64,000 nucleotides of DNA from Rhizomucor pusillus (Eukaryota > Mucoromycota > Mucoromycetes > Mucorales > Lichtheimiaceae): contig FWWN02000704.1 of the NCBI GenBank assembly GCA_900175165.2, positions 202,834-266,833 of the forward strand. The letters run 5' to 3'. The stretch's first letter is position 1; the number at the start of each line of letters is the position of its first letter. The notes under the pieces were generated by a model, which was not told the DNA's origin, ran no database searches, and saw nothing but the letters and a program-made list of their open reading frames with translations. Made by a program: the position numbers and the translations under genes. Below are positions 34,261 to 45,504 of the stretch, in pieces.

Positions 34261-36685
34261 GGCAGTGTTCATGACCGTCGTTGCTGCTGCTGCTGCTGCC
34301 GCTGCTGTTGGTGCGTTGGATGGCGGCGGCGGTGGTGGTGTTGATGGAGCGGCGGGCAATTTGGTCTTGTGAGACGCTGCTGCTGTGGGTGCTGGTGGAG
34401 ACATGCGGGCCGATGTCGGCGGAGAGTGCATCCCAGACATGATGACTGATGGAGACGGCAGCAGAGGTAAGGACGGGCTGGTGGAAGAAGAAGGATCTGA
34501 TACTACAGACGATGAGGTGTCACTTTGATGGCAGTAATCGTTCTGTTTCCGTTGTTGTTGTTGTTGCCCCTGCTCGTGCTTCAAGGTACCGCCGCCGCTG
34601 CCGTTGCTGCCTAAGGCGCTGTTGTTGCCGTGGTGATGAATGTTCTGCAAATAAGCATGTGTCATGTATCGACTGCTAGTGAGGCCATAGTTGACGCCGC
34701 CGAAGAGCGAACTCGGCAGCATCGGGTCGGTTCTTCGTCTGTTCCTTCCAGGCTTATTGAATCGTGCTGGCTCAAAGTTTTGCCATATGTACTGTGTACA
34801 CTTGTCAGCATTTGGCAAGTCCTGGATCATCTTGGCAATGGTGTTTTTCCTTAATCCAAAGAAGTCCGGGCCCACGGGATTATGCCCGTATTCCTGGTTG
34901 CGGATGGCAAATGCACGTCTATTAGGTTGAAATGGTATAAGTCTATCTCTCCGTCTGTCTGATGATGATCATTTTACCTCACGACGATTGTCCAGACTGT
35001 GGTGGGGGTGGGCCCTGAATAAGTGACAGGACAATCATCGGCTGTAACTTCAAACTATGTATAAAGTAATCAATGTCAGTTGGGTTTGCAATTTCCGGTT
35101 GCAGGGTCCTCTTACTTTGGGTTCGATCCCGTTATCCAGAATGCGACATGTGTACTGCGTATCACTCTTAGGGTCTACCATACTGCGATACCATCTATAG
35201 ATAAAGATGTTGTGCATTAATAAGCTGGCCATGTGACATTAGGAGTTTGCGCTGCTGAATGTTTACACATACTTGCGCACAGTGTAGTTCACGGGGTAGA
35301 TGTATCTCTGATTGTGATAGTGCGGACGGTCGTAGACAACCGTGCCAAGATTGACCACTGTCCAGGAGTCGATCTCGACAGGGAGGATGTAGTTTCCGTG
35401 TTCATCGCGGTCCACTTCGTAATACGACCGCACAGCAGCAGATGTTTGCGAGGCAGCAGGTAGCGCGGGGCGCTTAATATCTGCTGCTGCAGACGCAGTG
35501 GCGGCCTTTTTGCGCTTTTTAAGACTAGGTGTGTAAATGACAGGAATGTAGCTGCTTTGATGCTGCTGTGGCGTAGGAGCCTCAGATGACGAAATTGCAG
35601 CAGCTGCTGAATGGTCATCTATACTTTTAAACGCTCCTGCTGTACGCGTAGGCGTAAATGCCGATCGTCGCTCTGTTGTGGTGGTTGCAGCAGCAACATC
35701 GTATCTCGAGTATTGGTCATAGTAGTATGTAGAATGCTGATATGCATAATCTCCTCGTGGATCAGAGTAGCTGTATCCATCCGTCATCCTGCGGCGACGT
35801 CCCAAACGATCACTTTCCTCGTGACCCTGGTGATATTGGATAGACCGGAAAGATGCTGGAGGAGGAGGAGGAGAGACACGGTACCTATAGTCACTGGTAT
35901 CCAGTGTAGGCCGAGGCAGGAGTGGTTCGGGTCGACAGATTTGTGTGGTGGCAGCGCCGGCAGCACCGATAGAGCTAGGAGGAGGTAGCAGCTGGCGATG
36001 GTGTTTTTGCGTGGACTGAAAAGGAGATGACGATTCTTGTTCTTCTGCTGCTGCTTGGGATGTAATTATATCATGTGACGAGGTGTTCCACGCCGATGCA
36101 GAACGTTGTTGCTGCTGCAGGACAGCATTGATGCCACAGCTGCATGACTGAGTTTGTGGCGGTGAAGATGATGGTGTACTTTTGAAACAGTCAAAGTTCT
36201 GCTCCTTAAGGGCGCTATAGAACTTGTCCTTGGCCCACTTTAGAGTCTACATCTACACGTGAGCTTACACATACATATTCGAGGACAAGATGAAGTCTTA
36301 CAGGTTGCAACTCTAGATAGATCTCGACTTTATCTGTGGCTGCGATCTTGCCTTGTACCTTCACATCTTGATTATTCTTTGCCTCAAGGATCCATGATAG
36401 CAGCCCATGACCTTCCCAGACAAGGGGGCTTTTTTTTTGATTCGTTAGACTGCTGCAAGTCTCCCGAAAGTTTGCAGTGTATACTGATAGGTCGTGTTCC
36501 TGGCAAATAATGTCAGGGCTAAAAACAGAAGAGCAGCAGCTGGGGATCAGCGAGATCATACGATAAAAGAAATAGAATATGCTGTAATACCTTGACGAGC
36601 AGATTGTCCACAGACATTTTCGCAGCGATACGGGCATGATTGTACCATCGCGATCACTGGTATCTGATACAGAAAATGCTGCCAT
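34261..36685 (-). CDS. FYRN/FYRC (FY-rich) domain chromatin protein, TBRG1-like
   Basis: Nuclear protein with the split FY-rich fold found in TBRG1, MLL and JMJ proteins. Exons on the minus strand: 36591-36685, 36302-36518, 35273-36246, 35116-35194, 34978-35054 and 34261-34918. FYRN: LGTVVYDRPHYHNQRYIYPV joined to WYRSMVDPKSDTQYTCRILD. FYRC: AFAIRNQEYGHNPVGPDFFG and LRKNTIAKMIQDLPNADKC. Upstream is a ~180-residue region with an unrecognised N-terminal domain (SLRKCLWTICSSRPDIICQ, LLSWILEAKNNQDVKVQG) and a basic patch KKRKKA that may be a nuclear signal. The tail is Gln/Ser/Pro/Ala-rich. The start is uncertain: ATG 36685 is used, but the frame is open upstream to about 36735. Confidence 0.78.
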
Positions 36686-38543
36686 CCGCGTGGTTATGGA
36701 GCCTCGTATAGTGTAGTACACTTTGACTGGATCGAAATTGATACTGTTTGAGCGCTCATGTTATGGATGGACTACCTGTCATGCTTCTTCACCTTGTAGT
36801 TCTTTTGACATGATGATGTTTAGAGTTTCGGAAGCGGATGCAAACCAAGAGGAAAAGGGGAAAAGAAGAAAAAAAGAAAAGGCCGAAGAAAAAGAAATTA
36901 AAAAAAAAAGCAAGTTTGATGCGCCTCTTTTCCTGTGCGTGGTGCGTGCTACATGTGTATATGTGAGTGGAGTGAGCGAGTGAGTGAGTGTGTGTACGAT
37001 GTGAGCCTCTGCCTTTTCCTAAACTGCACCCCCTATCATGCTCCGAAGAAAAAAGCTCGGGCCAAACTTGACAAACCAAGATAGTTTGCCACATATTACA
37101 GTACATCCCCCAACCCATTGTCTTGACCATTCCCCCCATTATCCCTTCCTTGGGACGTCCATATTTTCTTTCATATGCATACGTAAGCCCTTTTCGTTGG
37201 GGCGTCGATCTCTTTGCATACCAGGTTGACATTGAGACTTTCACACGACCACACTTGATGCATGAACAATCCCTGTAAAAAGAAGAAACGTCCTTTTTGC
37301 GGCCACATTGCCATGGGGACACTGACTGGCTAGGTAAAATCACAATGATTACTGCTACTAAATGGGCCAAGGTCCCCGAGGCTGCTGAAACCCCATTGAA
37401 AGCCGTTCGTCGTCCAGTCTCCGATGGACTGTACCGGATTAGGCAATCCCAAATGCTTTTCAATGTGAGATGCCCTCAATGTTGTACAACGTATCCGATG
37501 ATGAAAGACGAGCCCGAACGGATGCAAAACTCACCACAACTGGTGATGCATGCAAACCAGACGGCGACGAAAAAAGCTAATTGACTTATCTCTATTTGAT
37601 CTACGTTGCTGCTATCAGCATATTTATTTTAGCTTGTAAGCCCTGTAGCAGAAATTGCGCGCGCGCACATACACGCACGCACACACACACACACACACTC
37701 AAGTTTAACATAGCACATGATAATAAACTGACGGGCTTAAGGGAGACAAGAATGATTACATTCCGACAAGTAACATATCTCAGTTGTTGATTTAATAAAA
37801 GGCCCTTGGACGATCCAATGACATGCAGCAAGGCAAATGGGACGTTGGCGGAGAAGGCAGATCGACTGTGCCATTTACCACAACTGTGCCGTAATCTGAA
37901 ATATCCCAAAATGGTAAAGATTTCTTCAACATTTCCGCGCATCGGGGGGCAACTGGCCATTTGAGCAGCAGCGGCCCACTGTTGGAAGAAGAAAAAAAAC
38001 TCTAACTTTATCTGACTGAGCACCAGCAGCAGCAGTGATGATGATGGCCGCATATAAGCTGAGATAACGGCAAGAGGAATACAAATCATTCTTCCCGCGC
38101 AGCAACAACACCTGTCTGAAATTCGGGATGATGATGGATTAGCTTGGATAACAGGAAGGTTCTGGGTGCTGGTGCTGGTAATTTCATTCCTGACATTCCA
38201 CGTCGCAGGTCATCACCTGCCACTGCTGCTGCAACAAACATTTACCTTTTCGCTGTCATACATGCATGTTTACACTGAAAACGTTTGAAACACGAAAAAA
38301 TACATATATATTTACTACAACCCGAATGTAGCATATGTAGAGTTTGGTCTGCGCCGTGTTTATGTCGCACGAGCTAAACAATACCATGTTATTACGAGTT
38401 GGATGAAAGCAATCCAAACAGACAAGCAGATCGCTTCATTGCTGCATGGGAAGCCGTGGCGAATCCAACCAAGCTTCCCGGTCGTGGCATCAAAAATGAT
38501 GCTGTCGAATTAACGTCGTCGAGTAGTGTCTTGTGACTCGACT
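36686..38543. other. Gene-poor stretch
   Basis: About 1.9 kb with no credible gene. Longer open frames (for example minus 36789-37463 and 37601-38089) are low-complexity and lack domain logic. It contains a CA microsatellite at about 37676-37699. Confidence 0.5.
37672..37699. repeat. (CA)n microsatellite
   Basis: A run of CA dinucleotides, slightly interrupted at its 5' side (CACGCACG...), next to a GCGCGC stretch. Confidence 0.9.
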
Positions 38544-38810
38544 TCAGATCCACCGTCGGTTCGGCGCAGCAGCTATCCGCTCATATATCTTTGCTCCGTG
38601 ATATTGACACCAGGCGATTGGAGAGTGTTTAAAAAGTTCGTCGATGATCAGGAGGTCTGCACCCACCCCCCGAAGTTGAAGCATTTTCACCGATGGTTGA
38701 TCTGGGTTCCAGCTAGGAATTTCCGTCTTCTCCAAGATTTCATCATAAAGAACATTATCGGTTTCTTTGAAGACGTTAGCAATATGTTCGGATGTCAGAT
38801 CAATTTGCAT
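38544..38810 (-). CDS. Unrecognised ORF, head-to-head with the next
   Basis: 88 aa from a true ATG (38810), with protein-like composition: SEHIANVFKETDNVLYDEIL then EIPSWNPDQPSVKMLQLRG and LLIIDELFKHSPIAWCQYH. No family recognised. It may be a truncated gene or an old transposon fragment. It shares its start tetranucleotide CATG with the plus-strand ORF at 38809. Confidence 0.3.
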   Translation of the reverse strand: MQIDLTSEHIANVFKETDNVLYDEILEKTEIPSWNPDQPSVKMLQLRGVGADLLIIDELFKHSPIAWCQYHGAKIYERIAAAPNRRWI

Positions 38811-39057
38811 GGATGAGCTTGATAGCCCAGAAGCAACCCGCCATATCAACTTGTCAAGCCCTCCAAGGACAAACGTTGAGAAACTGGAGGCCGTTGTAAA
38901 GCGATTTGCTTCGGACAGACAGATAGTGATTGTGCTCTTGGCACAGACTAATCGTCTTGCTGATGAAGGAGAAGAGATCTTGCTTGACAGAGCAGTCATG
39001 CGCATTAATGACAAGGTTAAAAAAAGAGCGGGAAAAGGGCGTGATGTAGAGATTTAA
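38809..39057 (+). CDS. Unrecognised ORF, head-to-head with the previous
   Basis: 82 aa, MDELDSPEATRHINLSSPP then NVEKLEAVVKRFASDRQIVI and a basic tail (KVKKRAGKGRDVEI). Helical and charged; no family recognised. No intron or flanking exon is evident, so it may be a gene fragment. Confidence 0.3.
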   Translation: MDELDSPEATRHINLSSPPRTNVEKLEAVVKRFASDRQIVIVLLAQTNRLADEGEEILLDRAVMRINDKVKKRAGKGRDVEI

Positions 39058-42000
39058 AGCGCTTATGAATGGGGACAATGAAAACAATAATACAAAGATC
39101 TCTCCATTAAATGTACTCGAACAAAAGATGGGTGAGATATGAAGATACGATCCTGCTTTTATCGTTGTCGTATTTGCATGAATGGATCTCTTACGAACAC
39201 TTTCGATTTGAAGACATGTCTTTATTTGTGCTGTAAATCAGATTCCTACATTAGCCCAAATTCACATTGAGCATACATTTCATATTTATTGTGGGTTGCC
39301 GTTGACCCAATTTCAGTCATTCTGGCTCAATACTGCAAAAAAAAACCCTGCATTGTTGCCCGAGTCAACCGGGCGTTCAGCTAAGGCGCCACCGTTTGTA
39401 AACAAAGATGCATGACGACGAGGCCGTCGAAAATCCATCTTACGCCCACGACATTGTCGTTTGTGACATTAAGAGTACATACTTACATTTGATGAACTCT
39501 CCCCCCCCCACCGCCCTCCGCGGAAAGCCGTCCGGAATTCTATCTATGATCTTCTGCTCTTCTTTTCTGCAGGCAGGACTTTTCATGTCCAAACCGGCAA
39601 ATCATCCACATCTGGTTGCATATAAGTACAGAGATTCATTGATCTTTTCTATATTCTTCTATTTGGAGATGGAACGCCAGGCAACAATAGATTGGCCATA
39701 TTATGAAATGTAGAGAGGCCATCGTTCTTCTACATCCTTGGACTCTTGATTGCAACATTTGAATTTCAACACAAATGCCAATGTAGTAATCTTTATATTA
39801 AAAAGAAATAATCAAAGTTGAATTACAAAGAAGGCAATACAGGAATGAATATGAAGAAGTCAAGAGCGAGTAGCAACTGTAGTTGATCGGGAACAAGGGA
39901 ATTTCATAAGGGCATTACGTTAGCACCTTGCACTACTGCTGCATAATCATAATTGATACTTACACCTCGAAGGGTAATCCCTGAATTTACAGGGGACCAG
40001 ATCGCGCACCTAGTGTTTCTGTATCAGCTTGTGTCCACCGCAGCAAAGTAAATCAGTAGACATACTTTTTACCGTGGGGTCGGTCTATTAAAATAAAGAA
40101 GCACGACAGAGGACTTGATGTGATGCATCGCGAGAGGCGGGAGAAAAGACGGAGAGGCGCGAGACTGTTGATATTTGATGTGGCAGGTCAGGACAGAGGT
40201 CATGTCGGCTACGAAGTTAAGTGTAGAAACCGTACTGCACCTCGAGAGAGCAGCTAACGTACCGGGATGTTTGAGAGAACAGAGCCAAAGAACGAGATTT
40301 TGGATCCAGGTCCCTTTTTATATTCGCAGCTGTGATTCAATGCATTAGTTGACGTGTTCCTGCTGTCTTTGAAACTTTACACGTACTTGCATTGCGCACG
40401 TCCACCGAATCAAATACGAAGCTATCCGGCTGTTGTCGTATAGACAAGAACAACAGTGAAGTGACTGAATACACTCTTTACGCGTGGATATTTTACATTA
40501 CAGACGAAGACGCGGTCATCAACTGTCTGGCGTTCAGTTCCGCCTGTCCGGAAACGTCCTCTTACCCAAAGAGGTCATTCGTCAGATTTATCGCCGTCGT
40601 ATGTATAAAATTATTGGTAGACCAAGCATCCCACCTCATACATAGCGTTCCGTCATCCCAAGAATGTAAAGCTTTCAGCGGGATACAAAGACCTGCAGGC
40701 TTTCCAGTATCACTCCAGGCAATTACAGCATTTGCCAGTGCTATATTTCGTCTCTCATCCTTACAGGGCCCTAGAAGACCTTCTGGCTATGTATACGTTC
40801 CATTACCGCTTCTCGTGCTATCAGAATTTTCTACATTTATTTTCCTTGAATCCCTTCTAAGACATTGTTGCTCTACTGATTTCCCATGATGTCCTTCAAC
40901 TTACCTACGTCAGCCTTTTGGTGAGCTTATTGACCCTTCCTGGTGGTTTATAAAATCTTCTACCCTTATAGCTAGTACTCGTTGTCTGTATTTTACTTTC
41001 ATTAAGCAGATATTCCAGTTTTATCTACTCTATTAATTTCGACTTCTCTATCTGTATTAGCATCATTGATGTCTACATCTTTCCGTGTTCATGTCACGAG
41101 ATCTTCAGTCGATATCTCTGGCAGATATGCATTGCATACCAAGGGTCATTGTACAGATTTATGTCAATATTAAGCAGATATATGCTTCATAAGGGCCTTC
41201 CTCGTCGTAAAGAGCAGTTCTGAAACCAGGAGGTATGACATACACTGGCTCCGCTATTATATCTAACGATCAGACAACTAACCCTTCGTGCTTGGTTTTG
41301 GTTGTGGCGGGTATATTCTTTGCAAACCGCTGGCATGTCGATGATATGTCAGGTTAAACTGCCGGATTAGGCATAGATTTGATCATCCCTGCCTTGGTTT
41401 TCAGTTTCTCTTACAGTAAAAAAGAGTAAGGATTGGCCATTATTGCCATTCCTGAGACGAGCAAGTTGTAGTACAGTTTTACCGTGGACACTTGGACGAG
41501 CCCTGATGGTCTCGATATATTTGTCTTCATCCTCGTCTTCGATTTCAACAACTAAAGTATGGAATACTTTGACCTAGAATCGTATGACACAATTAGAATG
41601 GAAAGGATGATACTCGTAGCTGTATACATTGCCTGGCACTTACCATTGGAAGAAATGTTGGCATACTTTTCCTCCGATGCGCTGCTTTGTTTCCAATATG
41701 CAGTTACTTGCAAGCGCGTTGATCTCTTTATATGCACCAGGATCTTCTGCAACAAGTTTTTTTAGGGATATCCACGTGCCTCCTTGGGCTGGAGAGCAAA
41801 GAGTGTAATAGTCGATGCACTGCGGTCGTTACCGCAATTAGAGATATAGCCTATCCTATACTTATTTCTTAGCAAATCTCTGCAGAATAATTGAGTACCC
41901 ATCTGGTCACAAATAAGTCAGTATGCTTTGAAGACGTATCCCATATTCTATTTATGTCATATACCTGAATTGAATTACTGGCATAATTCACATGCTTAGC

Positions 42001-42310
42001 TGTTTTCTCTGTATCTGCGATGTGCTAGTACTCTGAGTGTTGCGTGCTTGTAAAGCATATACCGGAATAAATAACGTCAATTGCCTGGACAATACATCCA
42101 TTCCCAAACACAAGGAAAAATGGCTTAGAAGAGTATACATAATAATACCACGTAAATATATAAAGATAGATAGATATAATATATATATATATATATGGAT
42201 AGATGGAGCGGCGGAATACATACAAAATGATTGATTGAGGGAATGTGTCGGAAAGTAACAACATGTGCGTTAAAGGAGATAGGGTCAAAAGTGAGCAGGA
42301 TAAACGCGTA
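39058..42310. other. Gene desert of about 3.2 kb
   Basis: No supported gene. A 165-codon open frame at 40392-40889 (plus) starts at a non-ATG codon and has no recognisable content. A TA microsatellite with GATA repeats lies at about 42165-42196. The composition suggests old, eroded intergenic or repeat-derived DNA. Confidence 0.5.
42165..42196. repeat. GATA/TA microsatellite
   Basis: Three GATA units run into about nine TA dinucleotides. Confidence 0.85.
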
Positions 42311-43603
42311 TTAAAAAGCAGCCTTGAGCGGCCGACCGTCATCAACACTTGATGACTCGTCATCTTCACGTACAAAGTCTTCTTCTACACCGCTGTCGCC
42401 GGCAAGGTCGAGAGGTATGGATCCATTGTCGGATTTAAATAAGCTAGCATCCAAACCGCTCACAGCGTCGCGGTATGTTCGGACCATGCACTCCATTGCC
42501 TCCCACCAGGTGTATTTCTTGGCTTTCTCTGCAGCCTCTTTGCCCATATGCGCACGTTTCTCCGGGTGATCCACCAAGTTACCAAGCAGTTCCTTGTATC
42601 GTTCGATCTGCTGCTTTCTATTTGATAAGCCAGTAGCATCCAAAAGGAGTCCTGTCCGGCCGTGATCGACCAAGTCCCGGACACCTTCTGCCCACAATCC
42701 AACTACAGGTAAGCCTGATGCCATTGACTCCAAGACAACTTGTCCAAATGTTTCTGTGACCGAAGGGAATGCAAATATATCAGCGGAAGCATACGCAGTT
42801 GCCAGATCGACTCCTTCCAGATATCCCGTAAATGTGACAGGAATGCTCTTTTCGCCACATTCGGATTGGATGCCCTCCAGCGCAGGACCATGGCCGACAA
42901 TAACCAAATGGCATTTGCTGTAATCCATCCTCTTGTATGCGTCCAGCACGAGACCCAGGTTCTTTTCGAATGATACGCGGCCCACGTACAGAATAATCGA
43001 CTTTTCATTTGACTGACCAAGCCATTGTCTTCGGAGACTCTCTGACCTGCGCGCAGGCGTAAATAATTCAATGTCCACACCTCGCGGCCACAAGCGCAAG
43101 TTCTCAAATCCTTGATTATGCAAGATACGTGATGTTGAACGTGACGGGCATACGACGTATCTGCATTGGGAGTGGCAGAACCGATTCCAGCGCCACATGA
43201 GAGGAGTAAAGATACCAAAGCCAAAGTGCTGGCAGTAGGTCGCCAGGTTGGTGTGGTAAGACGAAACGAGCGGTACCTGAGGCAGGTATCTGTTGCATAC
43301 AGCCAGGCCAGCAACACCAAGCCAGACCGGGTCGACCAAGTGTACAACGTCCGGTTCAAACTCTAGCAGCCGCTGCGTAAACGCTGGTCTCCACAGGTTC
43401 AGCTTGAGTTCTGGGTAGAACAGGAGCGGGATTCCGGCAGTGCCCATGAGCGAAGCTCCAGCGTATTCTGTCATTCCACTTTCCGGGCCAAGAAGCAGCA
43501 CCTGGTGCCCATTCGCTTGCAAATGCTCCAGCAGCCGCGACAAGGTCCTCGTCACGCCGTCGACCTTTGGCAGAAAGTTCTCGGTGATTACGGCGATACG
43601 CAT
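42311..43603 (-). CDS. GT4-family glycosyltransferase, SQD2/MgtA-like
   Basis: 430 aa in one exon, start ATG 43603 (MRIAVITENFLPKVDGVTRT). Classic GT-B retaining glycosyltransferase: the N-terminal donor/acceptor domain has the G-rich VDGVTRTL loop and HLVDPVWLG and SSYHTNLATYC. The C-terminal domain has ILYVGRVSFEKNLGLVLDAY, VIVGHGPALEG, YASADIFAFPSVTETFGQVV and the EX7E motif (ETFGQVVLE). Closest remembered relatives are plant/bacterial sulfolipid synthase SQD2 and actinobacterial mannosyltransferases acting on lipids. Substrate unknown. The lack of introns contrasts with most neighbours and raises the question of bacterial origin. An upstream in-frame leucine run comes from a CAG repeat and is not coding. 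Confidence 0.88.
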   Translation of the reverse strand: MRIAVITENFLPKVDGVTRTLSRLLEHLQANGHQVLLLGPESGMTEYAGASLMGTAGIPLLFYPELKLNLWRPAFTQRLLEFEPDVVHLVDPVWLGVAGLAVCNRYLPQVPLVSSYHTNLATYCQHFGFGIFTPLMWRWNRFCHSQCRYVVCPSRSTSRILHNQGFENLRLWPRGVDIELFTPARRSESLRRQWLGQSNEKSIILYVGRVSFEKNLGLVLDAYKRMDYSKCHLVIVGHGPALEGIQSECGEKSIPVTFTGYLEGVDLATAYASADIFAFPSVTETFGQVVLESMASGLPVVGLWAEGVRDLVDHGRTGLLLDATGLSNRKQQIERYKELLGNLVDHPEKRAHMGKEAAEKAKKYTWWEAMECMVRTYRDAVSGLDASLFKSDNGSIPLDLAGDSGVEEDFVREDDESSSVDDGRPLKAAF

Positions 43604-44304
43604 GATAATTGAAAAAAGGAGAAGCAGCAGCAGCAGCAGCAGCAACAAGGTTTTTATCTGGTGCTAGAAACGGCGTTTCGTTTTAAACTTATTCCGGTAC
43701 GGGCACGGCAGGATCACGGAACCGCTTACCTTATTCTCGCAAAGGCAGGTGGGAGTCAGGAAGAAGAACAAGAAGAAAGAAAGAAAAATATATGGGTATA
43801 TATCAATGAACGATAAAATGATTGTTCTGCTTCTGGTATGTATTCGGTCGGTCCTGCTTGATCCAATCAATAGAGTTCCTTTACAAATGTGCACTGATTT
43901 TTCTTGATCGGGCAAGTGCAGACTTGCTCTCTCACAATGCCCGAATTGTGCACATGCTGATTTCTCAGCGCCGTCTTCAGGAACGTGTGCAATGCATCGG
44001 GCAAGCATGATTACACTCCTTTTTTCCTGCAGCGTACTAGTAACACTCAGCAGATTCACTGCTTATTGTGCTATCCTTCCTCATCTATAGCACTTTTGAA
44101 TGGAAATGTTTTGTTGGCCTGTACTAAAGTCCATGAAATCGCTAATATTACAATCAGGGGACTAGTGAAAAATGAACGAATAATGTCTCAGGATACGGAA
44201 CCCACTTTTGGGAATGCGAGGGTGGAGGAAGGAAAGCCACAAATTTTTCTAGCGCTGCCCTGCACTCTCTCTGATAACTGTTACTACACTCTTGTTCCGA
44301 AACA
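43604..44304. other. Divergent region GT4 / cytochrome c heme lyase
   Basis: About 700 bp without a recognised gene. A (CAG)n run lies at 43624-43648, directly upstream of the glycosyltransferase start. Both promoters must lie here. Confidence 0.45.
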
Positions 44305-45177
44305 ATGTCGCCTTCACCTCCGCCTAGCTGTCCAATGCACCAAAAGGCAGAAGAGAAACCCGCTCCACCGCCTAGCTGCCCGATGCACCAAAAGGAACAA
44401 GAGAAACCTGCTCCTCCACCCAGCTGCCCGATGCATCAAAAGCCAGTTACCGACGAATTGAATCGACTCAACATGATGCCCAGCCAGATCTCGCAGGAGA
44501 AGCAGAGCGATCAGCAGGTCGACTTGCCGACCGAGCGAGTGATATCGTCGATTCCAAAGGCGGACGGCAGCTCCAAGTGGGAGTATCCAAGCCCGCAGCA
44601 GTTTTACAATGCTTTGCGACGCAAGGGCTGGGAAACACCCGAGGAACATGTAGAAACCATGGTTGATATCCACAACTTCTTGAATGAGGAGGCGTGGCAG
44701 CAGGTCCTCAAGTGGGAAGAAATGCGAGGATGGTAAGAAGAGAAGCAGCACAGAGATGATAAACCAGTGTCTAAATTGACGACTATTGTTAGCCCATGCA
44801 ACGAGGATCCATATCTTGTGAGATTGCAAGGCCGACCTAAGGAATTGAGTCCCAAGGCTCGTTGGCATTCGTTGTGGGGGTAAGTTAAAAAAAAATACTA
44901 TCCTATACCCAGGTTCCACTGCGTATTTACCATTATTATTCATAGCTCCCCACTTCCATTTGACCGCCACGACTGGTACGTCGGACGCTGCGGCGAGGAA
45001 CGCCGCTATGTCATTGATTACTACGAGGCACCCGAGGAGCAGCCCGGTGTGCCAGTATTTTACCTCGATGTCCGTCCCGCCATGGACGATGCTGGTAGCA
45101 TCTTTTGCCGTTTGAAGGCTGCGGCCAAGGAAAAGTGGGAGCAATGGTTCCCGACTGAGAACGCAAACAATGCCTAG
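44305..45177 (+). CDS. CYC3: Holocytochrome c synthase (cytochrome c heme lyase)
   Basis: Intermembrane-space enzyme that attaches heme to the CXXCH motif of apocytochrome c. Exons 44305-44732, 44793-44879 and 44946-45177 give 248 aa. The N-terminus carries three CPMHQK heme-regulatory (CP) motifs separated by [13 protein letters not shown] repeats; one or two copies is usual in this family. The catalytic core has [20 protein letters not shown], the heme-contact segment [50 protein letters not shown] and VIDYYE. It could be the c or the c1 form; the sequence does not decide. It is convergent with the desaturase gene. Confidence 0.93.
44328..44448 (+). repeat. Triplicated CPMHQK segment
   Basis: Three imperfect direct repeats of about 54-60 nt encode [10 protein letters not shown] followed by a charged spacer (AEEKPA, EQEKPA). 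They likely arose by slippage or unequal exchange. Confidence 0.85.
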
Positions 45178-45504
45178 ACTGTTGTAAACTATTTCTCTTT
45201 CTCTTTTACGCACGATCGCTCGCGCATATTCCCCTCGCCACAAACAACTATCGTTTTCGCCCATGCATCTCAACCCTTCTCATGAACTCCTTTCGTTTGC
45301 TACATTGTACAATTGATTAAATTTCATCTTTTTTACATATAGATCAATTTATCTTTATATAAGGTTCCATTTTTTACACAATTTCTCTCCTCTCGAATGA
45401 AGAAAGCAAAAGCATTTAAATAGAGGCGGGGGTGTGTTTAGGTTATCGCTGAAACGGCGGAGGCGTGGTTTACAAAGGTGGAAGGGAAGAAGAAAATAAC
45501 ATGG

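Noticed and set aside
35115..35130. tRNA B-box-like GGTTCGATCCC
   Set aside because: It lies inside a coding exon of the FYR gene, and no A-box or cloverleaf surrounds it.
36789..37463. 225-codon minus-strand open frame upstream of the FYR gene
   Set aside because: Low-complexity, no domain, ends in a Phe-rich stretch antisense to an A/G-rich run. Taken as chance.
37601..38089. 162-codon minus-strand open frame
   Set aside because: Its C-terminal CVCVCVRVCARA comes from the CA microsatellite. No other protein-like content.
40392..40889. 165-codon plus-strand open frame in the gene desert
   Set aside because: Non-ATG start, no recognisable motif, no flanking exons. Left as part of the gene-poor region.
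43604..43648. Leucine-rich N-terminal extension (possible signal anchor) of the GT4 enzyme
   Set aside because: It derives from the CAG repeat read antisense and has no ATG. The conserved MRIAV start at 43603 fits the family.
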